Positions 35,319-43,141 of a stretch of DNA of 51,798 nt are shown piece after piece. Origin of the DNA: Chthoniobacterales bacterium (GTDB lineage Bacteria; Verrucomicrobiota; Verrucomicrobiia; Chthoniobacterales; UBA10450); assembly GCA_025934755.1 (NCBI GenBank), contig JAICWQ010000003.1, positions 1 through 51,798 on the forward strand, read 5' to 3'. Below the pieces are notes generated by a model, which worked only from the letters and a program-made list of their open reading frames with translations, ran no database searches and was not told the origin of the DNA. The position numbers and the translations under genes are program-made. Position 1 is the first letter of the stretch. The number at the start of each line of letters is the position of its first letter.

Positions 35319-36101
35319 TCATGATTGAGGTTCGGAGTCTATCGGCGCTATTTTTTCGAGCTCGGTCATGGCGCTTAGTCGCTGCGCAACATTGAAGTCA
35401 TTCAGGATCACGCCGTCGCGCATTACCACATTGCGGCGGGCGTAGGCCGCGATGTCCTGTTCGTGCGTGACCATGATAATGGTGATGCCGCGCTCATTGA
35501 GCTGTTGAAAAATTCCCATGATTTCGACGCTGGTGCGACTGTCGAGATTTCCAGTCGGCTCGTCCGCCAGCAAAACTTCGGGATCATTCACCAGCGCTCG
35601 CGCGATTGCGACGCGTTGCTGTTGGCCGCCCGAAAGCTGACTCGGATGATGATCTTCGCGACCGGCTAGCCCCACCGACGCCAGGACCCCGTCCGCCTTG
35701 TCGCGCAACTGCGCGCCGGTCAAACTGCGCGTGCCGTAAAGCAACGGCAGCTCCACATTTTCCCGGGCCGACGTTCGCGGCAGCAAATTGAAGCTTTGAA
35801 AAACAAAACCAAGTTTATGATTGCGAATGTCAGCGAGTTGATCGCGATCGAGCACCGAGACGTCGGCGTCATCCAAAACGTAACGACCTGAGGTGGGCCG
35901 ATCGAGACAACCGAGAATGTTCATCAAGGTGGATTTCCCGGAACCGCTGGCGCCCATGAGGGCGACAAATTCCCCGCGGCCAATCTCAAGTGAAACGCCG
36001 CGCACGGCATGAACATCGACGTCGCCGGTATGATACGTCTTGTGCACGTCGACCAGTTTAACTACTTCGCCGTTTTTCGTCTCAACCTCCTCCGCTTTCA
36101 T
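35319..36101 (-). CDS. MacB-type ABC transporter ATPase subunit
   Basis: A 260-residue cytoplasmic ATPase of the LolD/MacB class. Visible motifs are Walker [10 protein letters not shown] (about 50-58), Q-loop with [22 protein letters not shown], signature LSGGQQQR, Walker [13 protein letters not shown] and switch His in VTHEQ. It powers the permease encoded 40 bases downstream, the two genes being separated by a heptad repeat. Confidence 0.95.
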   Translation of the reverse strand: MKAEEVETKNGEVVKLVDVHKTYHTGDVDVHAVRGVSLEIGRGEFVALMGASGSGKSTLMNILGCLDRPTSGRYVLDDADVSVLDRDQLADIRNHKLGFVFQSFNLLPRTSARENVELPLLYGTRSLTGAQLRDKADGVLASVGLAGREDHHPSQLSGGQQQRVAIARALVNDPEVLLADEPTGNLDSRTSVEIMGIFQQLNERGITIIMVTHEQDIAAYARRNVVMRDGVILNDFNVAQRLSAMTELEKIAPIDSEPQS

Positions 36102-36259
36102 TAAGGTTCAGCGAGGTAATCCGCGCGTGCGTTACTCCTTGACCGCTCCAGCGGTGTTTCTTGTCCGTAGAAAGGCTGAAGCAGTTCCGATCCGGCGACG
36201 GCCCGTTCACCCGACTCAAGCCCGGTATTAATAAGAGGCCCTCGCTCGACATGACAAAA

Positions 36260-37462
36260 TTATGGAAATCTCCGGCCGCCGCTGAATGGATTCGTGCTGC
36301 CAGACGCGGCGGGCCCGGTCAATTCAGCCGTTATCACACGATCGCCTTCTTTTACGCCGTCCGTGACTTCGGTAACAATGCCGTCACTGATTCCTGTCTT
36401 AATCTGGATCGGTTTCGGCCGGCCGTAGGACAAAACGTAAACGGTGCGTTCCGGGGTGCGTTGGCGCGCGCCGGTTGGCCGTTGGCCGCCCGATCCTGGA
36501 CCCGATCTCGGTCCACCCCCCTGTGGGGAAGCAGGTCTCGCCTCCGAGGCCGCTTCCGGCGGTCGAAAACGCAAGGCTGCGTTCTTCAACTGCAATACGT
36601 TGTCCTTGTGGGCGATGATGACCGATACATTCGCGGTCATTCCCGGTTTCAATTTCAACTCCTTATTATCGACCCCGATTACCGTGTCGTAGGTCACAAC
36701 GTTTTGCACGGTGATCGGCGCGTTACGCACCTGCACCACCTTGCCGTGAAAAGTGCGGGTTGGAAACGCGTCGACGGTAAAGTCGACATTTTGACCGACT
36801 TCAACTGCCCCGACGTCGGCCTCGGCCACGTTTGAGTCGATTTGCATTTTCGTTAAATCGTTCGCGATTTGGAAAATTACCGGCGCCTGCAGACTGGCCG
36901 CGACGGTTTGGCCGACATCGACACTTCGCGAAATAACCACCCCATCAACGGGCGAGGTGATTGTGCAGTGGTCGAGGTCCGCTTTGGCTTTGTCGAGCGC
37001 GCCCTGCTTAATTTTCACGTTCGCTTCGGCCTGATGCAGGTTCGCGTTGGCCTGGTCGAGGTCCTGTTGCGATGAATTCTTTTCCGTGAACAGCTTTTGG
37101 ATGCGCACGGCGTTTACCTTTGCCAGCTCGAGAGCGGCCTGCGAGTTCGCCAAATCACCTTCGGCCTGGGTCACAGTCGCCTGAAACAGCACGGGATCGA
37201 TCTGCGCCACCACCTGTCCGGCCTTCACCTGCGAATTAAAATCGGCAAACAACTTCTGGATATTGCCCGAGACCTGGCTGCCGACCTGCACGTTGGTGAC
37301 GGGATTCAAGGTTCCGGTGGCAGTCACCATTTGGGTGATTGGCCCGCGGGTCACGATCGCGGTTTGATAGGCCGACGCACCGCCCGAGGTGCATCGTCGA
37401 ACGACGAACAGCACGATCAGCAAAGCGACGATGACGGCGCCAACAGGTAGAAATCGCTTCAT
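36260..37462 (-). CDS. MacA-type periplasmic adaptor (HlyD family)
   Basis: A 400-residue membrane-fusion protein that links the inner-membrane pump to an outer-membrane channel. One N-terminal anchor (about 4-21) is followed by a beta-barrel/lipoyl start (VTRGPITQMVTATGTLNPVTNVQVGSQVSG), a coiled-coil hairpin (about 85-150), the return lipoyl half (TITSPVDGVVISRSVDVGQTV) and the beta-barrel domain. A Gly/Pro/Arg-rich insertion (about 305-345) precedes the last strand segment. First gene of the MacAB-type operon; no TolC-like gene is near. Confidence 0.93.
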   Translation of the reverse strand: MKRFLPVGAVIVALLIVLFVVRRCTSGGASAYQTAIVTRGPITQMVTATGTLNPVTNVQVGSQVSGNIQKLFADFNSQVKAGQVVAQIDPVLFQATVTQAEGDLANSQAALELAKVNAVRIQKLFTEKNSSQQDLDQANANLHQAEANVKIKQGALDKAKADLDHCTITSPVDGVVISRSVDVGQTVAASLQAPVIFQIANDLTKMQIDSNVAEADVGAVEVGQNVDFTVDAFPTRTFHGKVVQVRNAPITVQNVVTYDTVIGVDNKELKLKPGMTANVSVIIAHKDNVLQLKNAALRFRPPEAASEARPASPQGGGPRSGPGSGGQRPTGARQRTPERTVYVLSYGRPKPIQIKTGISDGIVTEVTDGVKEGDRVITAELTGPAASGSTNPFSGGRRFP

Positions 37463-37508
37463 GTAGGATGTGATTTGACTTGAGGTCTAATTAAAATGAC
37501 AGGCAGGC

Positions 37509-38306
37509 GTGCTCCGGCGTTACATCGAGATTTATTCCATCATGCTTCGCAACTCGCTCATCCGCGAGATGAGTTTCAAGGCGAACTTTCTTCTGTGGAT
37601 GGTGGTGGAAGTGCTTTGGTTCGTCGGCCAGATCGTTTTTTTTTCCATCATTTTCGGCAATGTCGACCGGATTGGCGATTGGACAAAGTGGGAGGTCGTT
37701 TTGCTCATCGGGACCCATCAGATGATCTCGCAACTGTTTCAGGCCTTCTTCTTCGTCAACGTGGCCAATATTCCAGAGCTGGTCCGGACGGGAAAACTCG
37801 ACTCGCTCCTCGTTTTACCGGTGGACAGCCAGTTCGCGGTGTCGACCAAACAATTTGGCCTCGACAGCATCGTTAATACGATTGTCGGGGGCGTCGTCGT
37901 GGTCTTTTCCCTGACGAAACTCGGTTTCGTCCCCGGCCCGATGTCCATCGTTCTCTACCTGATCGCAATTTGTTTTGGAGTGGCAGTGCATTATTCGATC
38001 ATGCTCATTCTGGCGGCGGTCAGTTTTTGGATCGTGCGGGCCCAGGGACTGGTCTACGGCTACTTCAACTTCCTTAACATTGCGCGTTATCCGGACTCAA
38101 TTTTTCCCCCGCTCTTCAAGTTTATCTTCAGCTGGATCGTTCCAGTCGTGGTGGTCTCCAACGTGCCCGCCCGGGTGCTGGCCAAATCGTTCGACCAGCC
38201 CTGGGGCTTGATGTCGAAGCTGGTGATCGCCTCAACCGTCATATTCTGTCTGTCGCGTGCTTTTTGGTCCTTCGCCCTGCGTCGATATTCCAGCGCGAGT
38301 TCCTGA
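37509..38306 (+). CDS. ABC-2 type permease (DUF990 family), second of a split pair
   Basis: A 265-residue inner-membrane permease with six predicted membrane segments. It starts at GTG after an AGGCAGG-like site; an ATG lies 11 codons in. Segments such as RNSLIREMSFKANFLLWMVVEVLWFVGQIVFFSIIFG and TGKLDSLLVLPVDSQFAVSTKQFG are typical of the ABC-2/DUF990 group. It shares family and orientation with 30288-31097 and is likely its partner. It is divergent from macA and has no ATPase beside it. Confidence 0.9.
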   Translation: MLRRYIEIYSIMLRNSLIREMSFKANFLLWMVVEVLWFVGQIVFFSIIFGNVDRIGDWTKWEVVLLIGTHQMISQLFQAFFFVNVANIPELVRTGKLDSLLVLPVDSQFAVSTKQFGLDSIVNTIVGGVVVVFSLTKLGFVPGPMSIVLYLIAICFGVAVHYSIMLILAAVSFWIVRAQGLVYGYFNFLNIARYPDSIFPPLFKFIFSWIVPVVVVSNVPARVLAKSFDQPWGLMSKLVIASTVIFCLSRAFWSFALRRYSSASS

Positions 38307-38403
38307 TCCTCAGGAAAAAACCGATGAACTAACAGGCCGGAAATACGTCAAATCTCCGCTTGCAGCATTGGGGAATTGCCCTTAATTAAGCCTCCGTTTT
38401 TCC

Positions 38404-38428
38404 GGCGCCCATTACTGCGGCGCCTTTT
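38404..38428 (+). terminator. Terminator-like hairpin just before the DksA-like gene
   Basis: GGCGCC (38404-38409) pairs with GGCGCC (38419-38424), then TTTT, 5 bases before the ATG at 38434. It either ends the upstream permease transcript or acts as an attenuator in the leader; the sequence alone cannot say. Confidence 0.6.
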
Positions 38429-38433
38429 GAATT

Positions 38434-39045
38434 ATGGCCACCACAAAAAAGAAAAAAGTTTCCTCCAAAAAAGCCGCTAAAAAACCGGCCCGTAAGATTT
38501 CTGCCAAGAAAGCCAGCGAAAGCCCGCGGGCAACGCTACTCGGTGGAAATAATCACGAGCGCAAGCTCACCCCCTTCGTCCGTCAGCAAAAGGAAAAGCT
38601 CCTTCAACTTCGCGATGCCATGGTCGATTCGATGGCCGGCGTCGCCCAGGACACCCTCCGCTCCCGCGCGGAAGGAAGCGAAGCCTCCGCCTTCGGAATG
38701 CACCAGGCCGATGCCGGCTCGGACGCCTACGACCGCGATTTTGCGCTTAGCCTGCTTTCACAGGAACAGGACGCCCTTTACGAGATCGACCAGGCGTTGA
38801 AGCGAATCGAGCTCGGCACGTATGGTGTTTGCGAAATGTCGGGTAAACCGATCCCGCACGCCCGGCTGGAAGCGATCCCGTTCGCCCGCTTCACCGTTGA
38901 ATGTCAATCCCAGCTCGAGAAGCAGAATAAGCAATCACGCGTTCGACAATCGGTCACCTCGCTCTTCGGTTTGACCGAAGACGAAGGCGGCGAAGGCGAA
39001 GCCGAAGAATCTGAAGCGACCCCCGCGCCGGAATCGAAGGAGTAA
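38434..39045 (+). CDS. DksA/TraR family protein with incomplete zinc finger
   Basis: A 203-residue protein of the family that enters the RNA polymerase secondary channel. A very Lys/Ala-rich N-terminal tail (1-30) resembles histone-like tails. The coiled coil (about 42-125) includes the tip segment [18 protein letters not shown]. The zinc finger is CEMSGKPI plus VECQSQ: only Cys133 and Cys157 remain, with Ser136 and Gln160 in place of the usual Cys partners. An acidic tail (about 183-203) follows. It lies just upstream of rpmG-rpsR on the same strand, so it may be co-expressed with ribosomal proteins. Confidence 0.9.
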   Translation: MATTKKKKVSSKKAAKKPARKISAKKASESPRATLLGGNNHERKLTPFVRQQKEKLLQLRDAMVDSMAGVAQDTLRSRAEGSEASAFGMHQADAGSDAYDRDFALSLLSQEQDALYEIDQALKRIELGTYGVCEMSGKPIPHARLEAIPFARFTVECQSQLEKQNKQSRVRQSVTSLFGLTEDEGGEGEAEESEATPAPESKE

Positions 39046-39050
39046 CGAAC

Positions 39051-39224
39051 ATGGCCCAGGAAATTGTCACCCTCGAATGCACCGAAGCGAAAGCTTTAGG
39101 CAAACCGGCTTCGCGTTACATGACCACGCGAAACAAGAAAAGTCCGCGCACTCAGAGCCGGCTCGAGAAAAAGAAATACAACCCGTTTTTACGGAAGCAC
39201 ACCCTTCACCGCGAGACCAAGTAA
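39051..39224 (+). CDS. rpmG: Ribosomal protein bL33
   Basis: A 57-residue basic large-subunit protein. [19 protein letters not shown], then [31 protein letters not shown] match L33. Of the zinc-binding Cys pairs of some L33 forms, only a single Cys10 is left, so this is the zinc-free type. It starts 5 bases after the DksA-like stop codon and ends 4 bases before rpsR. Confidence 0.95.
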   Translation: MAQEIVTLECTEAKALGKPASRYMTTRNKKSPRTQSRLEKKKYNPFLRKHTLHRETK

Positions 39225-39228
39225 TCTC

Positions 39229-39468
39229 ATGCAACCCAAAACCGCCAAACGCCGTTCGGCATTTCGCCGCGCTAACCGCGCCATGCCCAGGCGCCGGATC
39301 GATATCTCGATCGAAGCGATCGATTACAAAAACCCCGATCTCCTGAAAAAGTTTGTAACCGAGAGCGGCAAAATCCTCCCCCGTCGCGTCACCGGCATGC
39401 CGGCCCATCTCCACCGCAAAATCACCCGCGAGATCAAACGCAGCCGGTCCGTGCTGCTGATGAAATAA
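39229..39468 (+). CDS. rpsR: Ribosomal protein bS18
   Basis: A 79-residue small-subunit protein that binds with S6 to 16S rRNA. The segment [26 protein letters not shown] with [16 protein letters not shown] is the S18 core. It is very basic and follows rpmG directly (4-base gap). The usual neighbours rpsF and rplI are absent here. A pair of strong hairpins begins 22 bases after the stop. Confidence 0.97.
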   Translation: MQPKTAKRRSAFRRANRAMPRRRIDISIEAIDYKNPDLLKKFVTESGKILPRRVTGMPAHLHRKITREIKRSRSVLLMK

Positions 39469-39489
39469 GGCCCGACGCGCTCTGAAATT

Positions 39490-39557
39490 GTTGTAGAGGC
39501 GCTTGTCTCAAGCGCCTGTTTACTTAGTTCGGCGTTTGACACAAACGCCGCTACAAC
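39490..39557 (+). repeat. Double hairpin framed by GTTGTAG/CTACAAC
   Basis: Outer arms GTTGTAG (39490-39496) and CTACAAC (39551-39557) enclose two hairpins, GGCGCTTG/CAAGCGCC (39498-39516) and GGCGTTTG/CAAACGCC (39531-39549), both with 3-base loops. They follow rpsR and could also act as its transcript end. Confidence 0.85.
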
Positions 39558-39629
39558 TTGCTCCTTTCAAGCAATCACTTTGTATCGAAAGCCCGCCCTG
39601 GATTCTGATCGCAATTCGAAGAACCTGCT

Positions 39630-39992
39630 TCACGCTTTCCGCGTTTTTTTTCCTTCGTCGATCAATTTCCAGAACTCGCGGGTTCCGCCGAGGGCCTGGT
39701 CTTCGGAGCCGGGAAGTTTGCTTCGAAAAAGGAAATCGCGAAACGTGTTCTTGTGCAGGACGCGGTGAATGGTGATCCCTTCCGGCGTTTGCTCGAAGTA
39801 GATTCGGTAATCTTTCGCGCGATAGCGGTATAATTTTTTTCCTTCCCGCTCGATCACTCCGAAATGTTTGGCGTCGAGCCGGTCGAGATCTTCCGGCAAA
39901 ATCTGGAACTCCGCCAACAAATCGAGCTGCATCTTCTTCGGCAACTCCGACAGCTCCGCCGCGCTTAGCTCGTTGAAGATGATTTGAAACAT
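39630..39992 (-). CDS. RelE/ParE-like toxin homologue
   Basis: A 120-residue basic protein. The middle matches the RelE fold: LDRLDAKHFGVIEREGKKLYRYRAKDYRIYFEQTPEGITIHRVLHKNTFRDFL. These toxins cleave mRNA in the ribosome. The N-terminus is acidic and longer than in classic RelE, and the C-terminus carries a Lys/Arg tail. No antitoxin gene is beside it: the flanks are repeats and genes on both sides have other roles. It may be a stand-alone or domesticated member. Confidence 0.75.
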   Translation of the reverse strand: MFQIIFNELSAAELSELPKKMQLDLLAEFQILPEDLDRLDAKHFGVIEREGKKLYRYRAKDYRIYFEQTPEGITIHRVLHKNTFRDFLFRSKLPGSEDQALGGTREFWKLIDEGKKTRKA

Positions 39993-40022
39993 GGACTCGT
40001 TAAAGGGTTAAACTGATGAAGT

Positions 40023-40071
40023 GTTGAAGCGGGTTATTGAGAGAATGGTCGATTCTCTTTAACGCTTCAAC
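40023..40071. repeat. Nested hairpin between the RelE-like gene and alr
   Basis: Outer arms GTTGAAGCG (40023-40031) and CGCTTCAAC (40063-40071), inner arms GAGAAT and ATTCTC. It lies in the 96-bp spacer, 18 bases after the alr stop. Confidence 0.8.
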
Positions 40072-40088
40072 CATTCGACGTTTCAACG

Positions 40089-41240
40089 TCAAACGAAAAC
40101 TCGTTTGACCCTCTGGCCAATTCGCGTCGTGATATCCCAGGTGATCGTCCCCGCTTTATCCGACAGCTCGACGCACGGAATTTCCGCGTCGCCCTGCCGT
40201 CCCATCAACACGACTTCGTCGCCGATGGCCGCGTCACCAATGTGCGACACATCAATGACCATCAAATCCATCGTCACCCGGCCAAGCAATGGGCAGCGCT
40301 GACCACGGACCAGCATTTCCGCGCCGGCATTGGAAAGATGTCGCGGGTAACCGTCGGCATAACCCGCGGTCAAGGTCGCAACCCGCATCGGCTTCGGCGT
40401 GATAAATGTGCGCCCATAACTGATCGACGCTCCCTTCGGAACGTCGCGAATCAAACCGATGCGCGTTTTCCAGGTCATCGCGGGCTTCAGCAGGTTTTGG
40501 AATTCCGGAAGCGGCGAAATTCCGTAGAGGACGATGCCCGCCCGGACGATTTCGTATGGTCGCTCGTTGAAAGCCAGACTTCCCGCGCTTTGCAATACGT
40601 GCACTTTGTATTTGCCCGGAACCTCCGCGCGCAACCGGTCGACAATCTCTCCGAAACGCGCAAGCTGGTCACGAGTGTATTTTTCATCTTCGTTCGAAAC
40701 CGGCATGTGGGTCGAAACACTATGAATGTCTATATTCGATAACGCAGAGATTCGTCTGAAGACATCCACCGCTTCGCTTTCCACCACGCCCATTCGGCCG
40801 TTGCCGGTGTCGATCTTGAAATTAACCGACACTTTACTTCCAGTTCCGCCTGCGCTCCCTTCCCCTCCCTCAGGGAGAGAGTTAACGTGAGGGTGATGTC
40901 CTGTTCGACTAAATGCTTCGGCTTCTTCAAAACTTGAGATCGTTGGAATAATTCCGCTCGCGACAACGCTCGCTCGTTCATCCGGAAGGGTAGGGCTAAG
41001 AGTGATGATCGGATGGTTCACTTTTTCACGAAGGGCGAGGGCTTCCTCCAAATTCGCGACCCCGAAGAGTTGCACCTCTTTCGCCAGGGCCTCAGCGACA
41101 CCAAGCATTCCGTGGCCGTAGGCATTCGCTTTGATGACCGCGAGCATTTCGGCTTTGCCGATCCGGTCGCGAACAATCTTCGCGTTGTGATGAAATGCGC
41201 TTCGATCGATTTCAACCCAGCAACGATGGTTCTGTGTCAT
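40089..41240 (-). CDS. alr: Alanine racemase with an in-frame repeat insertion
   Basis: Converts L-alanine to D-alanine for peptidoglycan, using PLP. The 383 residues carry PLP lysine Lys37 in VIKANAYGHG and catalytic Tyr275 in ASISYGRTF, with the barrel and C-terminal domains otherwise complete. Residues 115-132 (HHPHVNSLPEGGEG and a Ser/Ala/Gly run) interrupt the barrel between FEEAEAFSRTG and SVNFKIDTGNGRMG and are encoded by repeat-type DNA. The start overlaps the tsaB stop (ATGA). It is the last gene of the thiL-tsaE-tsaB-alr run, so expression is tied to t6A synthesis genes. Confidence 0.96.
   Translation of the reverse strand: MTQNHRCWVEIDRSAFHHNAKIVRDRIGKAEMLAVIKANAYGHGMLGVAEALAKEVQLFGVANLEEALALREKVNHPIITLSPTLPDERASVVASGIIPTISSFEEAEAFSRTGHHPHVNSLPEGGEGSAGGTGSKVSVNFKIDTGNGRMGVVESEAVDVFRRISALSNIDIHSVSTHMPVSNEDEKYTRDQLARFGEIVDRLRAEVPGKYKVHVLQSAGSLAFNERPYEIVRAGIVLYGISPLPEFQNLLKPAMTWKTRIGLIRDVPKGASISYGRTFITPKPMRVATLTAGYADGYPRHLSNAGAEMLVRGQRCPLLGRVTMDLMVIDVSHIGDAAIGDEVVLMGRQGDAEIPCVELSDKAGTITWDITTRIGQRVKRVFV
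40845..40898 (-). repeat. In-frame repeat inside alr
   Basis: On the minus strand the DNA reads as a CACCCTCACGTTAACTCTC-type unit with a short hairpin CTCCCT/AGGGAG (40865-40877). It adds about 18 residues. In other alanine racemases the flanking segments are joined by only a short loop. Confidence 0.75.
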
Positions 41241-41842
41241 TTCTTTGGAAGGGTGATGTGCGGCTCGCGCAAATACATCGGCTCAAGTGGCGGTTCAATG
41301 AAGCTGCGTTTGGTGTCGGCGGCGAGCTGGGCGAGCATTTTCGCGGCCGGGTAGCGCAGTTCAGCGCGATCGAACCGCAACAGTTTTTCTGTGGCAAAAA
41401 CCGGCATGCTGCGGTCGAGCTTATCCAATTTCGCCTGTAATTCAGCTTCAGTCATTAAGCTTGGCCCTTCAGCCAGATTACGGTCGCAAACGCGCGCATA
41501 AAAAAACGACTGACGCCGCGCATCGCCAATCACGCAGTATTCCGGCGTATCGCAGTCTATCGCACAAATGGATGGAAATCCGATCAAGCGCGCTCCCGAC
41601 CCGGATTGCAGTCCAATCGCCGCCGAGATTGCGATTCGGGTGCCGGCGTAGGAACCAGGCCCGAGGCCGACGACAATTGTGCCCGCCTTCCCCAATGTGT
41701 TGTGCACTTCAACCAAATGTTCGAAGAAGGGCCCCGAATTCTTTCGGTTATTCGGCCATTCGCGCTCGAATTCGATATTACCGTTGTCGAGCAAGGCAAC
41801 GCCCCCCTGCGCGCTGGAGAGTTCAAGCGCCAGAATTTTCAT
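41237..41842 (-). CDS. tsaB: tRNA t6A synthesis protein TsaB
   Basis: A 201-residue ASKHA-fold partner that activates TsaD in making threonylcarbamoyl-adenosine at position 37 of ANN-decoding tRNAs. MKILALELSSAQGGVALLD is the start, and LGKAGTIVVGLGPGSYAGTRIAISAAIGL is the conserved core. 31 upstream codons were excluded: they run into tsaE and are not family sequence. It overlaps tsaE by ATGA at its start and alr by ATGA at its end. Confidence 0.95.
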   Translation of the reverse strand: MKILALELSSAQGGVALLDNGNIEFEREWPNNRKNSGPFFEHLVEVHNTLGKAGTIVVGLGPGSYAGTRIAISAAIGLQSGSGARLIGFPSICAIDCDTPEYCVIGDARRQSFFYARVCDRNLAEGPSLMTEAELQAKLDKLDRSMPVFATEKLLRFDRAELRYPAAKMLAQLAADTKRSFIEPPLEPMYLREPHITLPKK

Positions 41843-42252
41843 TTGGTAGTGATCGCGCGCTGGGTTTCTGAATTGGTTTCGAACGAAATCCAGCGCGCGC
41901 TTTGCGGGATTAAATCGCCGAAGCGATCGGCCCATTCGATCACCGACACGCCATCGTCGAAAAAATAATCGTCGAGGCCGAGACGTTCGGCTGAGGATCG
42001 ATCTTCAATTCGGAAAAAATCGAAGTGATAAATTGGCAACCGGCCGCCGGAATATTCATGAATCAGGGTAAAGGTGGGGCTGGTCGCGGTCGTAGTTGCG
42101 CCGAGGGCCGAAGCGAGACCTTTCACAAATTGGGTCTTGCCACTGCCGAGATCACCAATCAGCGCGATAACGTCACCGGATTTGATGGTTCCGGCGAACT
42201 GCCGCCCAAACGATTCCGTTTCCTCCGGGCTATTGGAAATGAACGTAGCCAC
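41839..42252 (-). CDS. tsaE: tRNA t6A synthesis ATPase TsaE
   Basis: A 137-residue P-loop ATPase that works with TsaB and TsaD. Walker A GDLGSGKTQ (about 33-41), SPTFTLIHEYSG, YHFDFFRIED and VSVIEWADRFGDLIP match the family. It begins at GTG, inside the last 23 bases of thiL. The overlap and spacing imply coupled translation. Confidence 0.96.
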   Translation of the reverse strand: MATFISNSPEETESFGRQFAGTIKSGDVIALIGDLGSGKTQFVKGLASALGATTTATSPTFTLIHEYSGGRLPIYHFDFFRIEDRSSAERLGLDDYFFDDGVSVIEWADRFGDLIPQSARWISFETNSETQRAITTK

Positions 42253-43141
42253 GCTTCAAAGGATGAGGGATGAAGGATGAAGGATGAATCAGAGAGCCGA
42301 TAGGTGTGAGCGAAACCTTCGGAAATTTCTTCCGCCAGGCTTTTTGCAAACGCGGTCGATCGCGCGGAGACACGGCAAAGAGGAGCTCGTAATCCTCGCC
42401 CTCGGATATTGCATTATCGATGCTCGCGCCGGGCGCAAGCGGCAAGGCGTCCTTGTCGATTTTGAATCCGAGCTTGCTTGCCTTCGCCAGCCGGGGGAGG
42501 TCGGCTCCGAGGCCGTCGCTCAGGTCCATCATCGCATGGACTCGAACGTTTTCGGTGAGCCAGCGCGATTCGTGAATCCGCGGGACAAATTTGAGATGTT
42601 TACCGCGTAACGATCCACCCAGGTGGCCAGTGACAAACAGATCGTCGCCTTCTTTTCCGCCGGCGCGCGAGACCGATCGTTTCCTCTCAACAAATCCGGA
42701 CACGCTGACCGAAATCACGATTGGACCGCGGATGGCGCTGGTTTCTCCTCCGACGATCGCAACACCGAAAAGCGCAGCCGCGCGTTTCAATCCGTTATAA
42801 AGTTTTTTTACCCACAACGCCGATTTGGTGGCGGGAACAATCAGGGTAATGAGCGCGAATTGCGGAACGGCCGAGACAGCGGCAAAATCGCTCAACGGAC
42901 GCATCATTGCTTTCCAACCCACCAGCGACGCATCGGTCGAAGCTCGGAAATGAATGTTCTCGACGACACAATCCGTTTTCAGGACGAGTAGGTTCCGGGC
43001 GCCGCGGAATTCCAAAACCGCACAATCGTCGCCAATCAGGCTACGCGAATTGGGCAAGCCACGCAGGATTGACGCGATCAGCGTGTCTTCACCGACCTCG
43101 CTCAGGCGAGTCCGTCCCCTGGCGGACCGGCTGGGTTTCAT
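42230..43141 (-). CDS. thiL: Thiamine-monophosphate kinase with a repeat-encoded C-terminal loop
   Basis: Phosphorylates thiamine monophosphate to thiamine pyrophosphate. The 303 residues match the family. Features are GDDCAVLEF (metal/ATP site), FRASTDASLVGWKAMMRPLSDFAA and VGGETSAIRGP with MMDLSDGLGADLPRLAKAS. The start is the ATG overlapping the CPBP gene stop; the upstream extension is not ThiL-like. Residues 285-294 (IHPSSFIPHP) come from four GGATGAA heptads, and the usual end GYxHF survives right after as GYVHF. It overlaps tsaE by 23 bases. Confidence 0.95.
   Translation of the reverse strand: MKPSRSARGRTRLSEVGEDTLIASILRGLPNSRSLIGDDCAVLEFRGARNLLVLKTDCVVENIHFRASTDASLVGWKAMMRPLSDFAAVSAVPQFALITLIVPATKSALWVKKLYNGLKRAAALFGVAIVGGETSAIRGPIVISVSVSGFVERKRSVSRAGGKEGDDLFVTGHLGGSLRGKHLKFVPRIHESRWLTENVRVHAMMDLSDGLGADLPRLAKASKLGFKIDKDALPLAPGASIDNAISEGEDYELLFAVSPRDRPRLQKAWRKKFPKVSLTPIGSLIHPSSFIPHPLKRGYVHFQ
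42261..42288 (-). repeat. In-frame GGATGAA heptads inside thiL
   Basis: Four tandem heptads on the plus strand (GGATGAG then three GGATGAA) lie within the last 60 bases of thiL, and all translate in frame. Confidence 0.85.
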
